Origin: Arthrobacter sp. Leaf69
GTDB lineage: Bacteria > Actinomycetota > Actinomycetes > Actinomycetales > Micrococcaceae
Length of the DNA stretch: 64,000 nt
NCBI RefSeq assembly: GCF_001422645.1
Contig: NZ_LMLR01000010.1
Coordinates: forward strand, 836,511 to 900,510
Reading direction: 5' to 3'
Position numbers and translations under genes: made by a program. Below the pieces are notes generated by a model. That model was not told where the DNA came from, did not search any database, and was given only the letters and a program-made list of their open reading frames with translations. Positions 36,398 to 44,668 of this stretch are shown in pieces. Numbering within the stretch: position 1 is the first letter of the stretch; each line of letters begins with the position of its first letter.

Positions 36398-37849
36398 TCA
36401 GGCTTTTGCCGACTCCTTCGCGGAACCCTTGGGCACGAAGAGGGTCTCGGCCTGCTCCAGTGACATTCCGTTGGTCTCCGGCACCTTGAACTTCACGAAG
36501 AAGAACGACGCCGCCGCGAACATCGCGTACATGGCGTAGGTCAGGGGCAGCGAGGCAGCCGCCATGGCAGGGAAGCTCAGGGTGATGGCGAAGTTCGCGA
36601 TCCACTGCGCGGCCGCGGCGAGGCCCAGGGCGCGGGCACGGATCCGGGACGGGAAGATTTCGCCCAGCAGCACCCAGACGAGCGGGCCCCAGGAGGCGCC
36701 GAAGCTGATCACAAAGACGTTGGCGGCCACCAGGGCGGCAGGGCCCCATGCGCCGGGCAGCGAAATCGCGTCGCCGGTTCCGGTGGCGGACCCGAAGGCC
36801 AGGGCCATGGTGCCCAGCGAGGCGGCCATGCCGATGGAACCCGCGAGCATGATGGGACGGCGGCCGATCCGGTCTACCAGGGCGATCGCCACGAGGGTCA
36901 CCAGGATGTTCGTGACGGCCGTGGCCACGGAAATCGTCAGGGAGTCCTTTTCCTGGAACCCGACAGCCTTCCACAGGGTGGTGGAGTAGTAGAAGATCAC
37001 GTTGATCCCGACAAACTGCTGCAGCACCGACAGGATGATGCCGATCCACACCACGGGCTGCAGGCCGAAGGCCTTGCCGCGCAGGGACCCCTTCTGGCCC
37101 GCGACCTTGTCCTCCTCGATGGCGGTCTTGATGTCGCGCAGGTGGCGGTCTGTGTCCTCATCCGGGGCGATGGACTGGAAGACCTTGAGGGCTTCCTCAT
37201 CCTTGCCCTGGAACACCAGGAAACGCGGCGACTCGGGGAGGGTGTAGGCAATCCAGCCGTAGACGACGGCGGGGACCGCACCGGCGAGGAACATCCAGCG
37301 CCAGGCCTCGAGGCCGAACCAGAGATCCTGGTCTGCGCCGCCGGCGAAGTTCGCGAAGAGGGCGTCCGAGAGCAGCGCGGCGAAGATACCGGTGGTGATG
37401 GCGAGCTGCTGGAGCGAGGCCAGGCGTCCGCGGACGTGGCGCGGGGAGATCTCGGAGATGTAGGCCGGGGCGATCACGGAGGCAAGGCCGATGCCCAGTC
37501 CGCCGACGAGGCGCCAGAAGATAAGGTCCCACACGCTGAAGGCGAAGCCCGTGCCGATGGCGCTGACCAGGAACAGCAGCGCACCGATCTTCATGGCCGG
37601 GATGCGCCCGTAGCGGTCGGCAACCTTGCCGGCCAGGAAGGCGCCCGCCGCGCAGCCGAGGAGGGCGACGGCCACGGCGAAGCCGGTCACGGCCTCGCTG
37701 AGCGCGAACTCGTCCTTGATGGCGTCGACGGCGCCGTTGACCACCGAGGAGTCAAAGCCGAAGAGGAAGCCGCCCACGGCGCCCGCCACGGCCAGCCAAA
37801 TGACCCGGTGGGGGATCTTGGCGGCGGTCTGGTCTTGGGTGGTTGTCAT
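36398..37849 (-). CDS. Sugar porter MFS transporter
   Basis: A 483-residue sugar:H+ symporter of the GLUT/XylE/GlcP group. Motifs include GGFLFGFDSSVVNGAV in helix 1, KVADRYGRIPAMKIG in loop 2-3, RLVGGLGIGLASVIAP, PAYISEISPRHVRGRLASLQ, LPESPRFLVFQGKDEEA, QQFVGINVIFYYSTTLW in helix 7 and VPETNGMSLEQAE near the C-terminus. These are the canonical sugar-porter signatures. The conserved PETKG appears as PETNG. Glucose, xylose or arabinose are plausible substrates. It is monocistronic. Confidence 0.9.
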   Translation of the reverse strand: MTTTQDQTAAKIPHRVIWLAVAGAVGGFLFGFDSSVVNGAVDAIKDEFALSEAVTGFAVAVALLGCAAGAFLAGKVADRYGRIPAMKIGALLFLVSAIGTGFAFSVWDLIFWRLVGGLGIGLASVIAPAYISEISPRHVRGRLASLQQLAITTGIFAALLSDALFANFAGGADQDLWFGLEAWRWMFLAGAVPAVVYGWIAYTLPESPRFLVFQGKDEEALKVFQSIAPDEDTDRHLRDIKTAIEEDKVAGQKGSLRGKAFGLQPVVWIGIILSVLQQFVGINVIFYYSTTLWKAVGFQEKDSLTISVATAVTNILVTLVAIALVDRIGRRPIMLAGSIGMAASLGTMALAFGSATGTGDAISLPGAWGPAALVAANVFVISFGASWGPLVWVLLGEIFPSRIRARALGLAAAAQWIANFAITLSFPAMAAASLPLTYAMYAMFAAASFFFVKFKVPETNGMSLEQAETLFVPKGSAKESAKA

Positions 37850-37967
37850 TCGGCTCCCTCGGCATTTCGCGTTCCACGGCCTGCGCCGCAGCTACCAAGT
37901 CTTACACCAGAGCCGGAGCGACCCCTGTCACACGCCGCAAAAAGTGAGACGAAACATACAGGGCGCC

Positions 37968-38027
37968 GTCGAGGTGAGACTTCGCGCCGATGTCTGGTCC
38001 AACCATGGGCGCGAACTCTCTCCTCGG
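37968..38027. repeat. Palindromic element A (GAGGTGAGACTTCGCGCC type)
   Basis: A left arm from about 37968 (GTCGAGGTGAGACTTCGCGC) and a right arm at about 38008-38027 (GGCGCGAACTCTCTCCTCGG) are inverted and match at most positions around a 19-nt loop. It is closely related to element B at 38716 and lies just upstream of the broken DUF559-type gene. Confidence 0.6.
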
Positions 38028-38117
38028 TGGTTCCGGGCGGGGATGTGTGGGGGACGGGTGGAGTGCAAGGTGTGGATAACCTAAGCAGGCGGCGCCGGAT
38101 CCCGTCATCATGAGGGG

Positions 38118-38725
38118 ATGCGCCGATTTGAGCTCCCGCGTCCACTGGCTGATGGCTCTTTCTCCGTCCTTGCCGCGGATGCCGCGGGAATCCCACGGAA
38201 GCGGACCCGTGCCCAGGATCTGGTCACCGTGTCCCGTGGCATCCGCGTCCCGGTCGGGAGCGGCGCGCAAGGCACCGCTGCGTTGAGGGCCTACTGCCAG
38301 CTCGATGAATGCACGGTTCTCGGCCACTTCCCGGCGGCGCGGATTTGGAGCGTTGGCCTGCCCCTTTGGGCCGACTGCGACTGGCGGATCCATCTGGCCC
38401 GGCCCCGGGGTGGCAGCATCCCCAAGCGGGCAAACGTGGCGGGCCACCGGCTTGATCTGCGGACCGGGGACGTGGTGATTCTCGACGGCGTCCGGGTCAC
38501 TTCGCCCGAACGCACCTTCCTCGACTTGGCGGCTACTCTGCGGTTGGACGACCTCGTGGCCGCCGGCGATTCCCTGGTGTCTGAGCACGGTCCGGAGTTT
38601 CCCTTTTGGACCGGTTGGGCTGGGTCGAGGTGAGGATCTCGAAGGACGACCTGCAGGGAGAGCGCCCCGCCGTCGTCGGCAGGGTCCGACGCACGATTCA
38701 GTCCCGGGGATGGACGCCGAGGTGA
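38118..38725 (+). pseudogene. AbiEi/DUF559-type protein, internally deleted and frameshifted
   Basis: The first about 165 codons encode the N-terminal half of an actinobacterial AbiEi-like / DUF559 protein (MRRFELPRPLADGSFSVLAA; RTRAQDLVTVSRGIRVPVG; VTSPERTFLDLAATLRLDDL) and continue to HGPEFP. The frame then runs into a stop at 38633. In another frame, from about 38606 to the TGA at 38723-38725, the DNA reads LDRLGWVEVRISKDDLQGER and then an RVRRTIQSRGW-like end, which is the normal C-terminus of DUF559 (Vsr-like nuclease fold) proteins. The intervening nuclease core is missing. Full-length relatives are near 300 residues. The gene is therefore a deletion remnant. Confidence 0.7.
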
Positions 38726-38776
38726 GAGTTCGCGCCCTTACACAGGGGAGACATGGGCGCGAAGTCTCACCTCGGC
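38716..38776. repeat. Palindromic element B, 22-bp arms
   Basis: Arms 38716-38737 (GCCGAGGTGAGAGTTCGCGC plus CC) and 38755-38776 (GGGCGCGAAGTCTCACCTCG plus GC) pair at 21 of 22 positions around a 17-nt loop. It overlaps the last codons of the broken gene and ends 5 nt before the rraA stop, so it may also terminate rraA. It is related to element A at 37968. Confidence 0.75.
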
Positions 38777-38781
38777 CCGGC

Positions 38782-39258
38782 TCAGCGCTCGACCAGGATC
38801 CCGTCCGGATCGCACCAGATCCTGGCGCCGGGCCGAATTACGACGCCGTCGATCTCCAGTTCCACGTCGCTCTCTCCGTCGCCCGTCTTGGCGCTCTTGC
38901 GCGGGTTGCTGCCCAACGCCTTCACGCCGAGCGGCAGCCCCGCGATGGCGGTCCGGTCACGGATTGCGCCGTTGATCACGACGCCGGCCCAGCCGTTCGC
39001 GACGGCGCTTGCCGCGATCAGGTCCCCCATGAGCGCAGTGCGCAGAGATCCGCCGCCATCCACCACCAGGACCGCCCCGTCGCCGGGTGTGGCGAGGGCG
39101 GACTTGACCAGGGCGTTGTCCTCGAAGCAGCGGATGGTCCGGACCGGGCCGCTGAAGTGGGTATGGCCGCCGAGCGACTGGAACTGCAGAGCCACGGAGT
39201 CAAGCTCCTCGCCCCGTTCGTCGAAGAGATCGGCGGTATTAACAGCGGATGCGGCCAT
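38782..39258 (-). CDS. rraA: RraA-family protein (regulator of RNase E activity / HMG aldolase-like)
   Basis: A 158-residue RraA-like protein. Characteristic segments are NTADLFDERGEELDSVALQF, GHTHFSGPVRTIRCFEDNAL, LVVDGGGSLRTALMGDLIAA, and NGWAGVVINGAIRDR. In E. coli RraA inhibits RNase E; several homologues are instead class II 4-hydroxy-4-methyl-2-oxoglutarate/oxaloacetate aldolases, so annotation as aldolase is an alternative. AGGAG precedes the ATG at 39258. It is divergent from the MFS gene at 39369. Confidence 0.85.
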   Translation of the reverse strand: MAASAVNTADLFDERGEELDSVALQFQSLGGHTHFSGPVRTIRCFEDNALVKSALATPGDGAVLVVDGGGSLRTALMGDLIAASAVANGWAGVVINGAIRDRTAIAGLPLGVKALGSNPRKSAKTGDGESDVELEIDGVVIRPGARIWCDPDGILVER

Positions 39259-39368
39259 GAGTTCTCCTGTGCACTGGAAAGAGGGGTGCGGATCGTGATC
39301 CCCACGATAGTCTGGCTCCACACTGACCTTCAGTCTGCGTCATCCGTTTCCGGGGGGAACCGAACCAC

Positions 39369-40685
39369 ATGAGCCTGTCCGATATGCCCGGAGCAGCTCC
39401 GGACCCTGCCCGTGGCCGCCTCGCCGCTGACGGCCCGACGGCGGTGGCGCTCGCCGAACCCGACAGGGCCGTCCGGCCGGTATGGATTGCCGGAGTCGTC
39501 CTCGTTAACCTGGGCATCAATGCGGCCTTCTTCGGCCCGATCCAGGTCCTCCTTGGCCAGCAGGCGGAAGCGTTCAGCGAAGGCGACAAAGAAGCCATCC
39601 TCGCCCTCGTGACCGGAGCCGGTGCTGCCGTCTCACTCGTGGCCAACCCGTTGTTCGGCGCATTCAGCGACCGCACCACCTCGCGCCTGGGTCGACGGGT
39701 CCCCTGGGTACTCTTCGGCGCCGTCCTCGGCGCCGCGGCCCTGATCGCGCTCGCGGGGGCGCCCAACGTGGCCATCATGACGCTGCTCTGGTGCCTGGTG
39801 CAGGCCGGGTGCAACGGTGCCTATGCCGCCATCACCGCGGCCATCCCGGACCGTGTGCCCGTGGCCCAGCGCGGCACGGTGGGGGGACTCGCCGCCATGG
39901 GACAGACAGTGGGCATCCTCGTCGGCGCCGTGATCGCCGCAGCGGTGACGGGGAACTTCGCCGTCGGCTATCTGGTCTGCGCCGTGGCGCTGCTCGCCGG
40001 CGTCGTGCTGTATTTCTTCAGGAACGACGACGTCCAGCTCCCCGCGGGGGCCCGCCCGCCGTTCAGCCTGGCCGGCTTCGCGAGGGGTTTCTGGATTTCC
40101 CCGGCGCTCTACCCGGACTTCGCCTGGGCCTGGCTGACCCGGCTCCTGGTGAACATCGGCAACCACATGGTGACCCTTTACCTGCTCTTCTTCCTCAAGG
40201 ACGCGGTCCGCCTTGAAGAGACGCAGGGCATCGCGCCGGAGTTCGGCGTGTTGGTCCTGACCGGGCTTTACGCCGTCATGGTGATCATCACCAGCGTGAT
40301 CGGCGGCCGGCTGAGCGACCGGATGGGTAAGCGGAAGCCGCTGGTGATCATCTCGTCCGTCATCATTGCGGTGGCCTCGCTGATCCTCGCGTTCGCGCCG
40401 AACTGGGCCGGCGCCCTCCTGGGCGCCTCGGTGCTGGGCATCGGCTTCGGCTGCTACCTCGCGGTGGACTTCGCCCTCATCACCCAGGTCCTCCCGGCGG
40501 CGCTGAGCCGCGGAAAGGATCTGGGTGTCCTCAACATCGCCAATTCCCTGCCCCAGGTGCTCGCTCCGCTCATCGCCTTCCCCTTCGTGACGCTGTGGGG
40601 CGGCTACGTTTCCCTGTACGTCGCGGCGGCTGTGATCGGCCTGCTCGGGGCCGTCTTTGTGGTCAAGATCAAGGGCGTCGACTAG
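39369..40685 (+). CDS. MFS transporter (SLC45/GPH-like)
   Basis: A 438-residue, 12-helix MFS protein with an N-terminal cytoplasmic extension of about 35 residues. The loop 2-3 motif is LFGAFSDRTTSRLGRRVPWV and the second half repeats it as GGRLSDRMGKRKPLVIISSV. The SDRTTSRLGRRRP-like motif is typical of the glycoside-pentoside-hexuronide/SLC45 group in actinobacteria, which suggests a sugar or glycoside substrate. It is followed by a TetR gene after 162 nt and is divergent from rraA. Confidence 0.83.
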   Translation: MSLSDMPGAAPDPARGRLAADGPTAVALAEPDRAVRPVWIAGVVLVNLGINAAFFGPIQVLLGQQAEAFSEGDKEAILALVTGAGAAVSLVANPLFGAFSDRTTSRLGRRVPWVLFGAVLGAAALIALAGAPNVAIMTLLWCLVQAGCNGAYAAITAAIPDRVPVAQRGTVGGLAAMGQTVGILVGAVIAAAVTGNFAVGYLVCAVALLAGVVLYFFRNDDVQLPAGARPPFSLAGFARGFWISPALYPDFAWAWLTRLLVNIGNHMVTLYLLFFLKDAVRLEETQGIAPEFGVLVLTGLYAVMVIITSVIGGRLSDRMGKRKPLVIISSVIIAVASLILAFAPNWAGALLGASVLGIGFGCYLAVDFALITQVLPAALSRGKDLGVLNIANSLPQVLAPLIAFPFVTLWGGYVSLYVAAAVIGLLGAVFVVKIKGVD

Positions 40686-40767
40686 GGCCCGGACCCGCCG
40701 CCGGGGAGGCTGTGCCCGGGTGCGGGCGGCACCGCCTGTGACTCGCTGAGGGCCCGGGAGCGTGGCG

Positions 40768-40773
40768 TATAGT
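40768..40773 (+). promoter_or_regulatory. -10 box TATAGT upstream of TetR gene
   Basis: TATAGT lies 74 nt before the ATG at 40848 and would give a short untranslated leader. Confidence 0.4.
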
Positions 40774-40847
40774 GGACGGAATTGCCGCGGCAGTGCTGTG
40801 GGGGATCCCTCCGGGCTGCCGAGAAAACCGACCCCGGAACGCTGCTG

Positions 40848-41444
40848 ATGCCTGAATTCCACTCAGAACTTCCACCGATGGCTCCTCCGCCCACCCTGCC
40901 CCGGCAGCGGCTCCGCTACACGCGGATCCTCGACGTTGCCGCCGGGTTCGCCCGCAAGGGCCTGGACTCCGTGGTCCTCTCCGAAGTCGCTGCCAAGGCC
41001 GATGTTCCGCTGGGCACCCTGTACCGCTACTTTCCCTCCGCCACCCAGCTCATGCTGGCGCTCTACCGCAAGCAGCTCACGGAACTGCATGCGGCCAACT
41101 CGCCGGCCGGAGTCCCCGAACGGGACGTTCCGGCCCAGGCTCTCGTCGGGGTTGTCATGGAAATTTTCCACATGCGCCTGATGCAGCCCGCCGTGGAGCA
41201 GTGCCTGAACAAAGCCGTTTACACCAAAGGCACGGACACCACGAGGCTGCTCCGCGAGATCGACTCCACGGCTGAGAAGGCCGTCACCGAAGTGAGCGGC
41301 GACGCCGCCATTTCCCGGGTCCTGCTGCTGACCGTCACCGGACTGGTCCAGTCCGTCCGCTGCCGCCGCCTCTCGCTCTTCGAGGCCGAGGGAGACCTCA
41401 AGAAGGCCTGCTTCCTGCTGACATCCAGCCGCCCTGCCGCGTAA
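40848..41444 (+). CDS. TetR-family regulator
   Basis: A 198-residue TetR protein. The HTH is seen as YTRILDVAAGFARKGLDSVV then ADVPLGTLYRYFPSATQLML, close to the KstR-type pattern that regulates sterol or lipid genes, and a helical ligand domain follows. The ATG at 40848 was chosen; an ATG ten codons later (MAPPPTL) is also possible, and upstream codons to 40782 appear non-coding. Likely targets are itself and perhaps the neighbouring MFS or malic enzyme genes, but no operator could be assigned. Confidence 0.8.
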   Translation: MPEFHSELPPMAPPPTLPRQRLRYTRILDVAAGFARKGLDSVVLSEVAAKADVPLGTLYRYFPSATQLMLALYRKQLTELHAANSPAGVPERDVPAQALVGVVMEIFHMRLMQPAVEQCLNKAVYTKGTDTTRLLREIDSTAEKAVTEVSGDAAISRVLLLTVTGLVQSVRCRRLSLFEAEGDLKKACFLLTSSRPAA

Positions 41445-41459
41445 CTGGTCTAGACCAAT
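41444..41459. promoter_or_regulatory. DasR-box-like palindrome (dre) upstream of malic enzyme
   Basis: ACTGGTCTAGACCAAT contains the perfect palindrome TGGTCTAGACCA and, from recall of the Streptomyces consensus, differs from the DasR-responsive element at one position. It begins at the last base of the TetR stop codon and lies about 290 nt before the malic enzyme GTG. The rest of the 41460-41745 gap holds no gene; I see only a weak GTGTC/GACAC repeat near 41546. Confidence 0.5.
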
Positions 41460-41745
41460 CCGGTTTTCTACTGGGCAGTAGGGGCCGTTTTGCGTGATGC
41501 GGCTCACCAGAAACGCGGGATAAACGTTTCACCGGATGCCGGCGTGTGTCGTGTGACACCTTGCGCCCGGAATGTTGTGTTTACCATTGCAGAACCGGAG
41601 CGGCCCTGCCGCCTGCAGTACCCGGAGCGTCACCGCAGACCCACCACCTCGGGTCGCTGCCGACGTTCCCCAGACCATCTTGAGCATGCCTGTGCTTGAG
41701 CTTCCATGAGCCGTACGCCCACGGTGAGCCCCAGGAGACAACGAC

Positions 41746-42957
41746 GTGTCCACTGAAACGATCAACCCCACCGACGCCACTTCCCCCGCCGAGCCTGTAG
41801 CGGTGCTCACCGACGAGGAAATTTTCGCATCCCACCAGGGCGGCAAGCTTTCCATTTCCAGCACCGTGCCGCTGGCCAGCAAGCGCGACCTGTCCATCGC
41901 CTACACGCCCGGCGTTGCCCAGGTCAGCCGCGCCATCGCCGCCACCCCGGAACTCGCCAAGACGCTCACGTGGGCCCAGCGCCTCGTCGTCGTCGTGAGC
42001 GACGGCACCGCCGTCCTGGGCCTCGGCGACATCGGCGCCAGCGCCTCGCTGCCCGTGATGGAGGGCAAGTCGGCCCTGTTCAAGGCCTTCGGCGAGCTCG
42101 ACTCCATCCCGTTGGTACTCAACACCACCAACGTCGACGAGATCGTGGAGACCCTGGTCCGCCTGCGCCCGAGCTTTGGCGCCGTCAACCTCGAGGACGT
42201 CTCGGCGCCGCGCTGCTTCGAACTTGAGGACAAGCTCATCGAGGCCCTCGATTGCCCCGTTATGCACGACGACCAGCACGGCACCGCCGTCGTGGTCCTC
42301 GCGGCCCTGACCGGCGCCGCGAAGGTGACCGGCCGCGGGCTCGAAAAACTCCGCGTTGTCGTCTCGGGCGCCGGCGCGGCCGGAATCGCCGTCGCGCAGA
42401 TGCTTCTTGCCGCCGGGATCACCGACGTGGTGCTGCTGGACTCCCGCGGCGTCATCAACAGCGACCGTCCGGACATCGCCGCCGACCCCGCCAGCAAGAA
42501 AGCGCAGCTGGCCGCGAGCGGCAACCCGCGCGGCGTCTCCGGCGGCCCGGCCGAGGCCCTGCTGGACGCCGACGTGTTCATCGGTGTCTCGTCCTCCAAG
42601 CTGGCCGAGGAGCACCTCCAGCTCATGAGCCAGGACGCGATTGTGTTCGCCCTGTCCAACCCGGACCCCGAAGTCCTGCCGGAGGTCGCCCGCAAGTATG
42701 CGGCCGTCGTCGCCACGGGCCGCAGCGACTTCCCGAACCAGATCAACAACGTCCTCGCGTTCCCCGGCATCTTCCGCGGCGCCCTCGACGCCGGCGCCCG
42801 CCGGATCACGCCGGCCATGAAGCTGGCCGCGGCCCGCGCCATCGCCGAACTGGCCGATGAGGACCTGTCCGCCGACTACATCGTCCCCAGCCCGCTGGAC
42901 TCGCGGGTGGCCCCGGCGGTGGCCGCCGCCGTGGCCGCGGCGGTTGAAGCCGAGTAA
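41746..42957 (+). CDS. NAD(P)-dependent malic enzyme
   Basis: A 403-residue short-form bacterial malic enzyme that decarboxylates malate to pyruvate. Segments are ISSTVPLASKRDLSIAYTPG, VVSDGTAVLGLGDIGASASL, the metal/substrate site FGAVNLEDVSAPRCFELE and MHDDQHGTAVVVLAAL, and the Rossmann motif VVSGAGAAGIAVAQMLL. The C-terminal phosphotransacetylase domain of large MaeB is absent. The start is GTG at 41746 with AGGAG 8 nt upstream. A strong hairpin follows at 42972. It links the TCA cycle to pyruvate during growth on gluconeogenic substrates. Confidence 0.92.
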   Translation: MSTETINPTDATSPAEPVAVLTDEEIFASHQGGKLSISSTVPLASKRDLSIAYTPGVAQVSRAIAATPELAKTLTWAQRLVVVVSDGTAVLGLGDIGASASLPVMEGKSALFKAFGELDSIPLVLNTTNVDEIVETLVRLRPSFGAVNLEDVSAPRCFELEDKLIEALDCPVMHDDQHGTAVVVLAALTGAAKVTGRGLEKLRVVVSGAGAAGIAVAQMLLAAGITDVVLLDSRGVINSDRPDIAADPASKKAQLAASGNPRGVSGGPAEALLDADVFIGVSSSKLAEEHLQLMSQDAIVFALSNPDPEVLPEVARKYAAVVATGRSDFPNQINNVLAFPGIFRGALDAGARRITPAMKLAAARAIAELADEDLSADYIVPSPLDSRVAPAVAAAVAAAVEAE

Positions 42958-42971
42958 CCACAGCTGAACAG

Positions 42972-43016
42972 ACGTCGACGGCGGCACGTCCTTGGGGGAT
43001 GCGCCGCCGTCGACGT
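42972..43016 (+). terminator. Long-stem terminator after malic enzyme
   Basis: Perfect 14-bp arms ACGTCGACGGCGGC and GCCGCCGTCGACGT with a 17-nt loop, starting 15 nt after the stop. Confidence 0.7.
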
Positions 43017-43053
43017 GCCGGCCTCCGGCCCGCTCCGAGGCCGGGCCGGCCCA

Positions 43054-43059
43054 TAGACT
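43054..43059 (+). promoter_or_regulatory. -10 box TAGACT, apparently leaderless start
   Basis: TAGACT ends 6 nt before the ATG at 43066. Only GGGGCC separates them. Confidence 0.5.
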
Positions 43060-43065
43060 GGGGCC

Positions 43066-43566
43066 ATGAACCCCGAGACTGTTGTGACGATCCTGTGCGG
43101 CCTCGCCATCCTGGTGGGCGTGGCCGGAACCGTCATCCCCGTGCTGCCCGGCAGCATCCTGATCGGGCTGAGCCTGCTGGCATGGGCCATCTGGGGCGGC
43201 GCCGGAACCACCGGCTGGGTGGTGTTCGCGATCGGCATGGTCTTCGTCTTAGCGGGGATGGCCGCCAGCGCGGTCCTGACAGGCCGGAAACTCAAACAGC
43301 ACAGCATCCCGGGCCGCTCGGTCGTCACCGGGCTGGTGTTCGGTGTGGTGGGGATGTTTATCATCCCGGTGGTGGGCCTGTTCGTCGGTTTCGCCGCGGG
43401 CCTGCTGCTGAGCGAGCTGCACCGCACGCGGGTTTTTGGTACCGCCGTGGCCTCCAGCTGGGCGGCGCTGAAAGCCACCGGACTGGGAATGATCGTCGAG
43501 TTCGGACTCGCCTGCCTCGCCGGCAGCACCTGGGTGATCGGCCTGTGGGTTTCGGCCGCGGCCTAG
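43066..43566 (+). CDS. DUF456 membrane protein
   Basis: A 166-residue integral membrane protein made of four to five glycine-rich helices. The family signature is the N-terminal VTILCGLAILVGVAGTVIPV followed by LPGSILIGLSLLAWAIW, and the central VTGLVFGVVGMFIIPVVGLF. DUF456 proteins are widespread small membrane proteins of unknown function. The start is apparently leaderless. The next gene follows after 37 nt and may be transcribed separately from its own -10 box. Confidence 0.85.
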   Translation: MNPETVVTILCGLAILVGVAGTVIPVLPGSILIGLSLLAWAIWGGAGTTGWVVFAIGMVFVLAGMAASAVLTGRKLKQHSIPGRSVVTGLVFGVVGMFIIPVVGLFVGFAAGLLLSELHRTRVFGTAVASSWAALKATGLGMIVEFGLACLAGSTWVIGLWVSAAA

Positions 43567-43591
43567 TCTGCCCCCGCCTGCCCGCGCCCAT

Positions 43592-43597
43592 TAACAT
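43592..43597 (+). promoter_or_regulatory. -10 box TAACAT, apparently leaderless start
   Basis: TAACAT ends 6 nt before the ATG at 43604. Confidence 0.5.
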
Positions 43598-43603
43598 GGA
43601 TAC

Positions 43604-44593
43604 ATGAGCTCCGGACCAGGAGGATCCACACCCCTTTCCGCGCTGTACCGCGACCACCGCGACCTGACGCCGTTCCGCACCCCGGTCATCCGGACACCCG
43701 TCCGCGGCCTCGCCGACGGTGTGGGAGGTGTGGTGTCCGGGGTCCTGGCCGGGCGGATCCGCGGCGCCTTGCCTGTGGAGGGCGGCGCGCCCCGGCTCGG
43801 CAAGGTCGGCGGGAGGGCGCCGGCCAAGGCGGCGAGGGCAGTCCATGCCGCCATCTTTGGTAGCTCCGACCCGGACCGGCTGATCGCGCTGGCGCACACC
43901 TACCCCGGCTGGGCAGGGCTGTGCTACCTGATGGCGGGGTTGCAGAGCTACGCCCAGGGCGGCCATCTTCGCGCATCCGAACTGCTCCAGCGCGGACTGC
44001 TGACCAGGAATGACGACGACGCCAACCGTTACGCCTTTACGTACCTGGCCCGCGTCATCACCAGGGTGTCCGTGGCGGAGCGGGTCGAGGTTCCGGTCCT
44101 GTTCAGCGAGGAAGCCGTGTTCCTGGCGTTGTCCCATTCGCTGCGCGAGACCGGCCAGGGGGAGGCCGCCCTCGCGGCCCTGACCGGGCTGCCGCCGTCG
44201 TTACCCATGGCCCTGGCGCGCTGCTCCTTGGCCGCTTCGCTGGGACGGGATGCGGACGTGGTGGCGGATACGGAAGGACTGCTCAACGGGGATGACCTTT
44301 CGGCTGCGTTGCTTCTGGTCCGGGCGCGCTCGCTGCGGAAGTTCGGTGCCAACGCGGCGGCCCGTGCCGCCCTGCAGGAAGTCCTGCGCCGACGCGGAAC
44401 CGACTTGACGCTCCGCAGCGATGCCCTGACGGACCGGACCCTCCTGCTGCTGGACAATGGGCGGAGGGCGCTCAGCCGCCGTGAGTGGCAGCCCCGCCCG
44501 CCCGCCGCTCTGGAGCCGGTCCGGGCTGTCCGGAAGGACGCCGAATTGCATGAGCTCTGGGACCGCGAATACGGCCGGGCCGACGACGCCTGA
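43604..44593 (+). CDS. Hypothetical protein with helical-repeat (TPR-like) character
   Basis: A 329-residue protein I do not recognise. The first 75 residues are basic and Gly/Pro-rich (RTPVIRTPVRGLADGVGGVV). From about 80 the sequence is a run of alanine-rich amphipathic helices (HTYPGWAGLCYLMAGLQSYA; RASELLQRGLLTRN; EAVFLALSHSLRETGQGEAA; NAAARAALQEVLRRRG), with spacing suggestive of TPR-like repeats. No signal peptide or membrane segment is apparent. Codon use matches its neighbours. Position between DUF456 and an NTF2-like gene gives no clear role. Confidence 0.65.
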   Translation: MSSGPGGSTPLSALYRDHRDLTPFRTPVIRTPVRGLADGVGGVVSGVLAGRIRGALPVEGGAPRLGKVGGRAPAKAARAVHAAIFGSSDPDRLIALAHTYPGWAGLCYLMAGLQSYAQGGHLRASELLQRGLLTRNDDDANRYAFTYLARVITRVSVAERVEVPVLFSEEAVFLALSHSLRETGQGEAALAALTGLPPSLPMALARCSLAASLGRDADVVADTEGLLNGDDLSAALLLVRARSLRKFGANAAARAALQEVLRRRGTDLTLRSDALTDRTLLLLDNGRRALSRREWQPRPPAALEPVRAVRKDAELHELWDREYGRADDA

Positions 44594-44668
44594 ATCCCCG
44601 GCGCAATGAGCTTCATGCCGGATCAATTACCCTTGCGGGCGGGCGAAAACAGGGAGTACAAACGAGGG

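Noticed and set aside
41543..41560. GTGTGTCGTGTGACACC as a CRP/GlxR-like site before malic enzyme
   Set aside because: The half-sites do not fit TGTGA-N6-TCACA with the right spacing; only a 5-bp inverted repeat remains.
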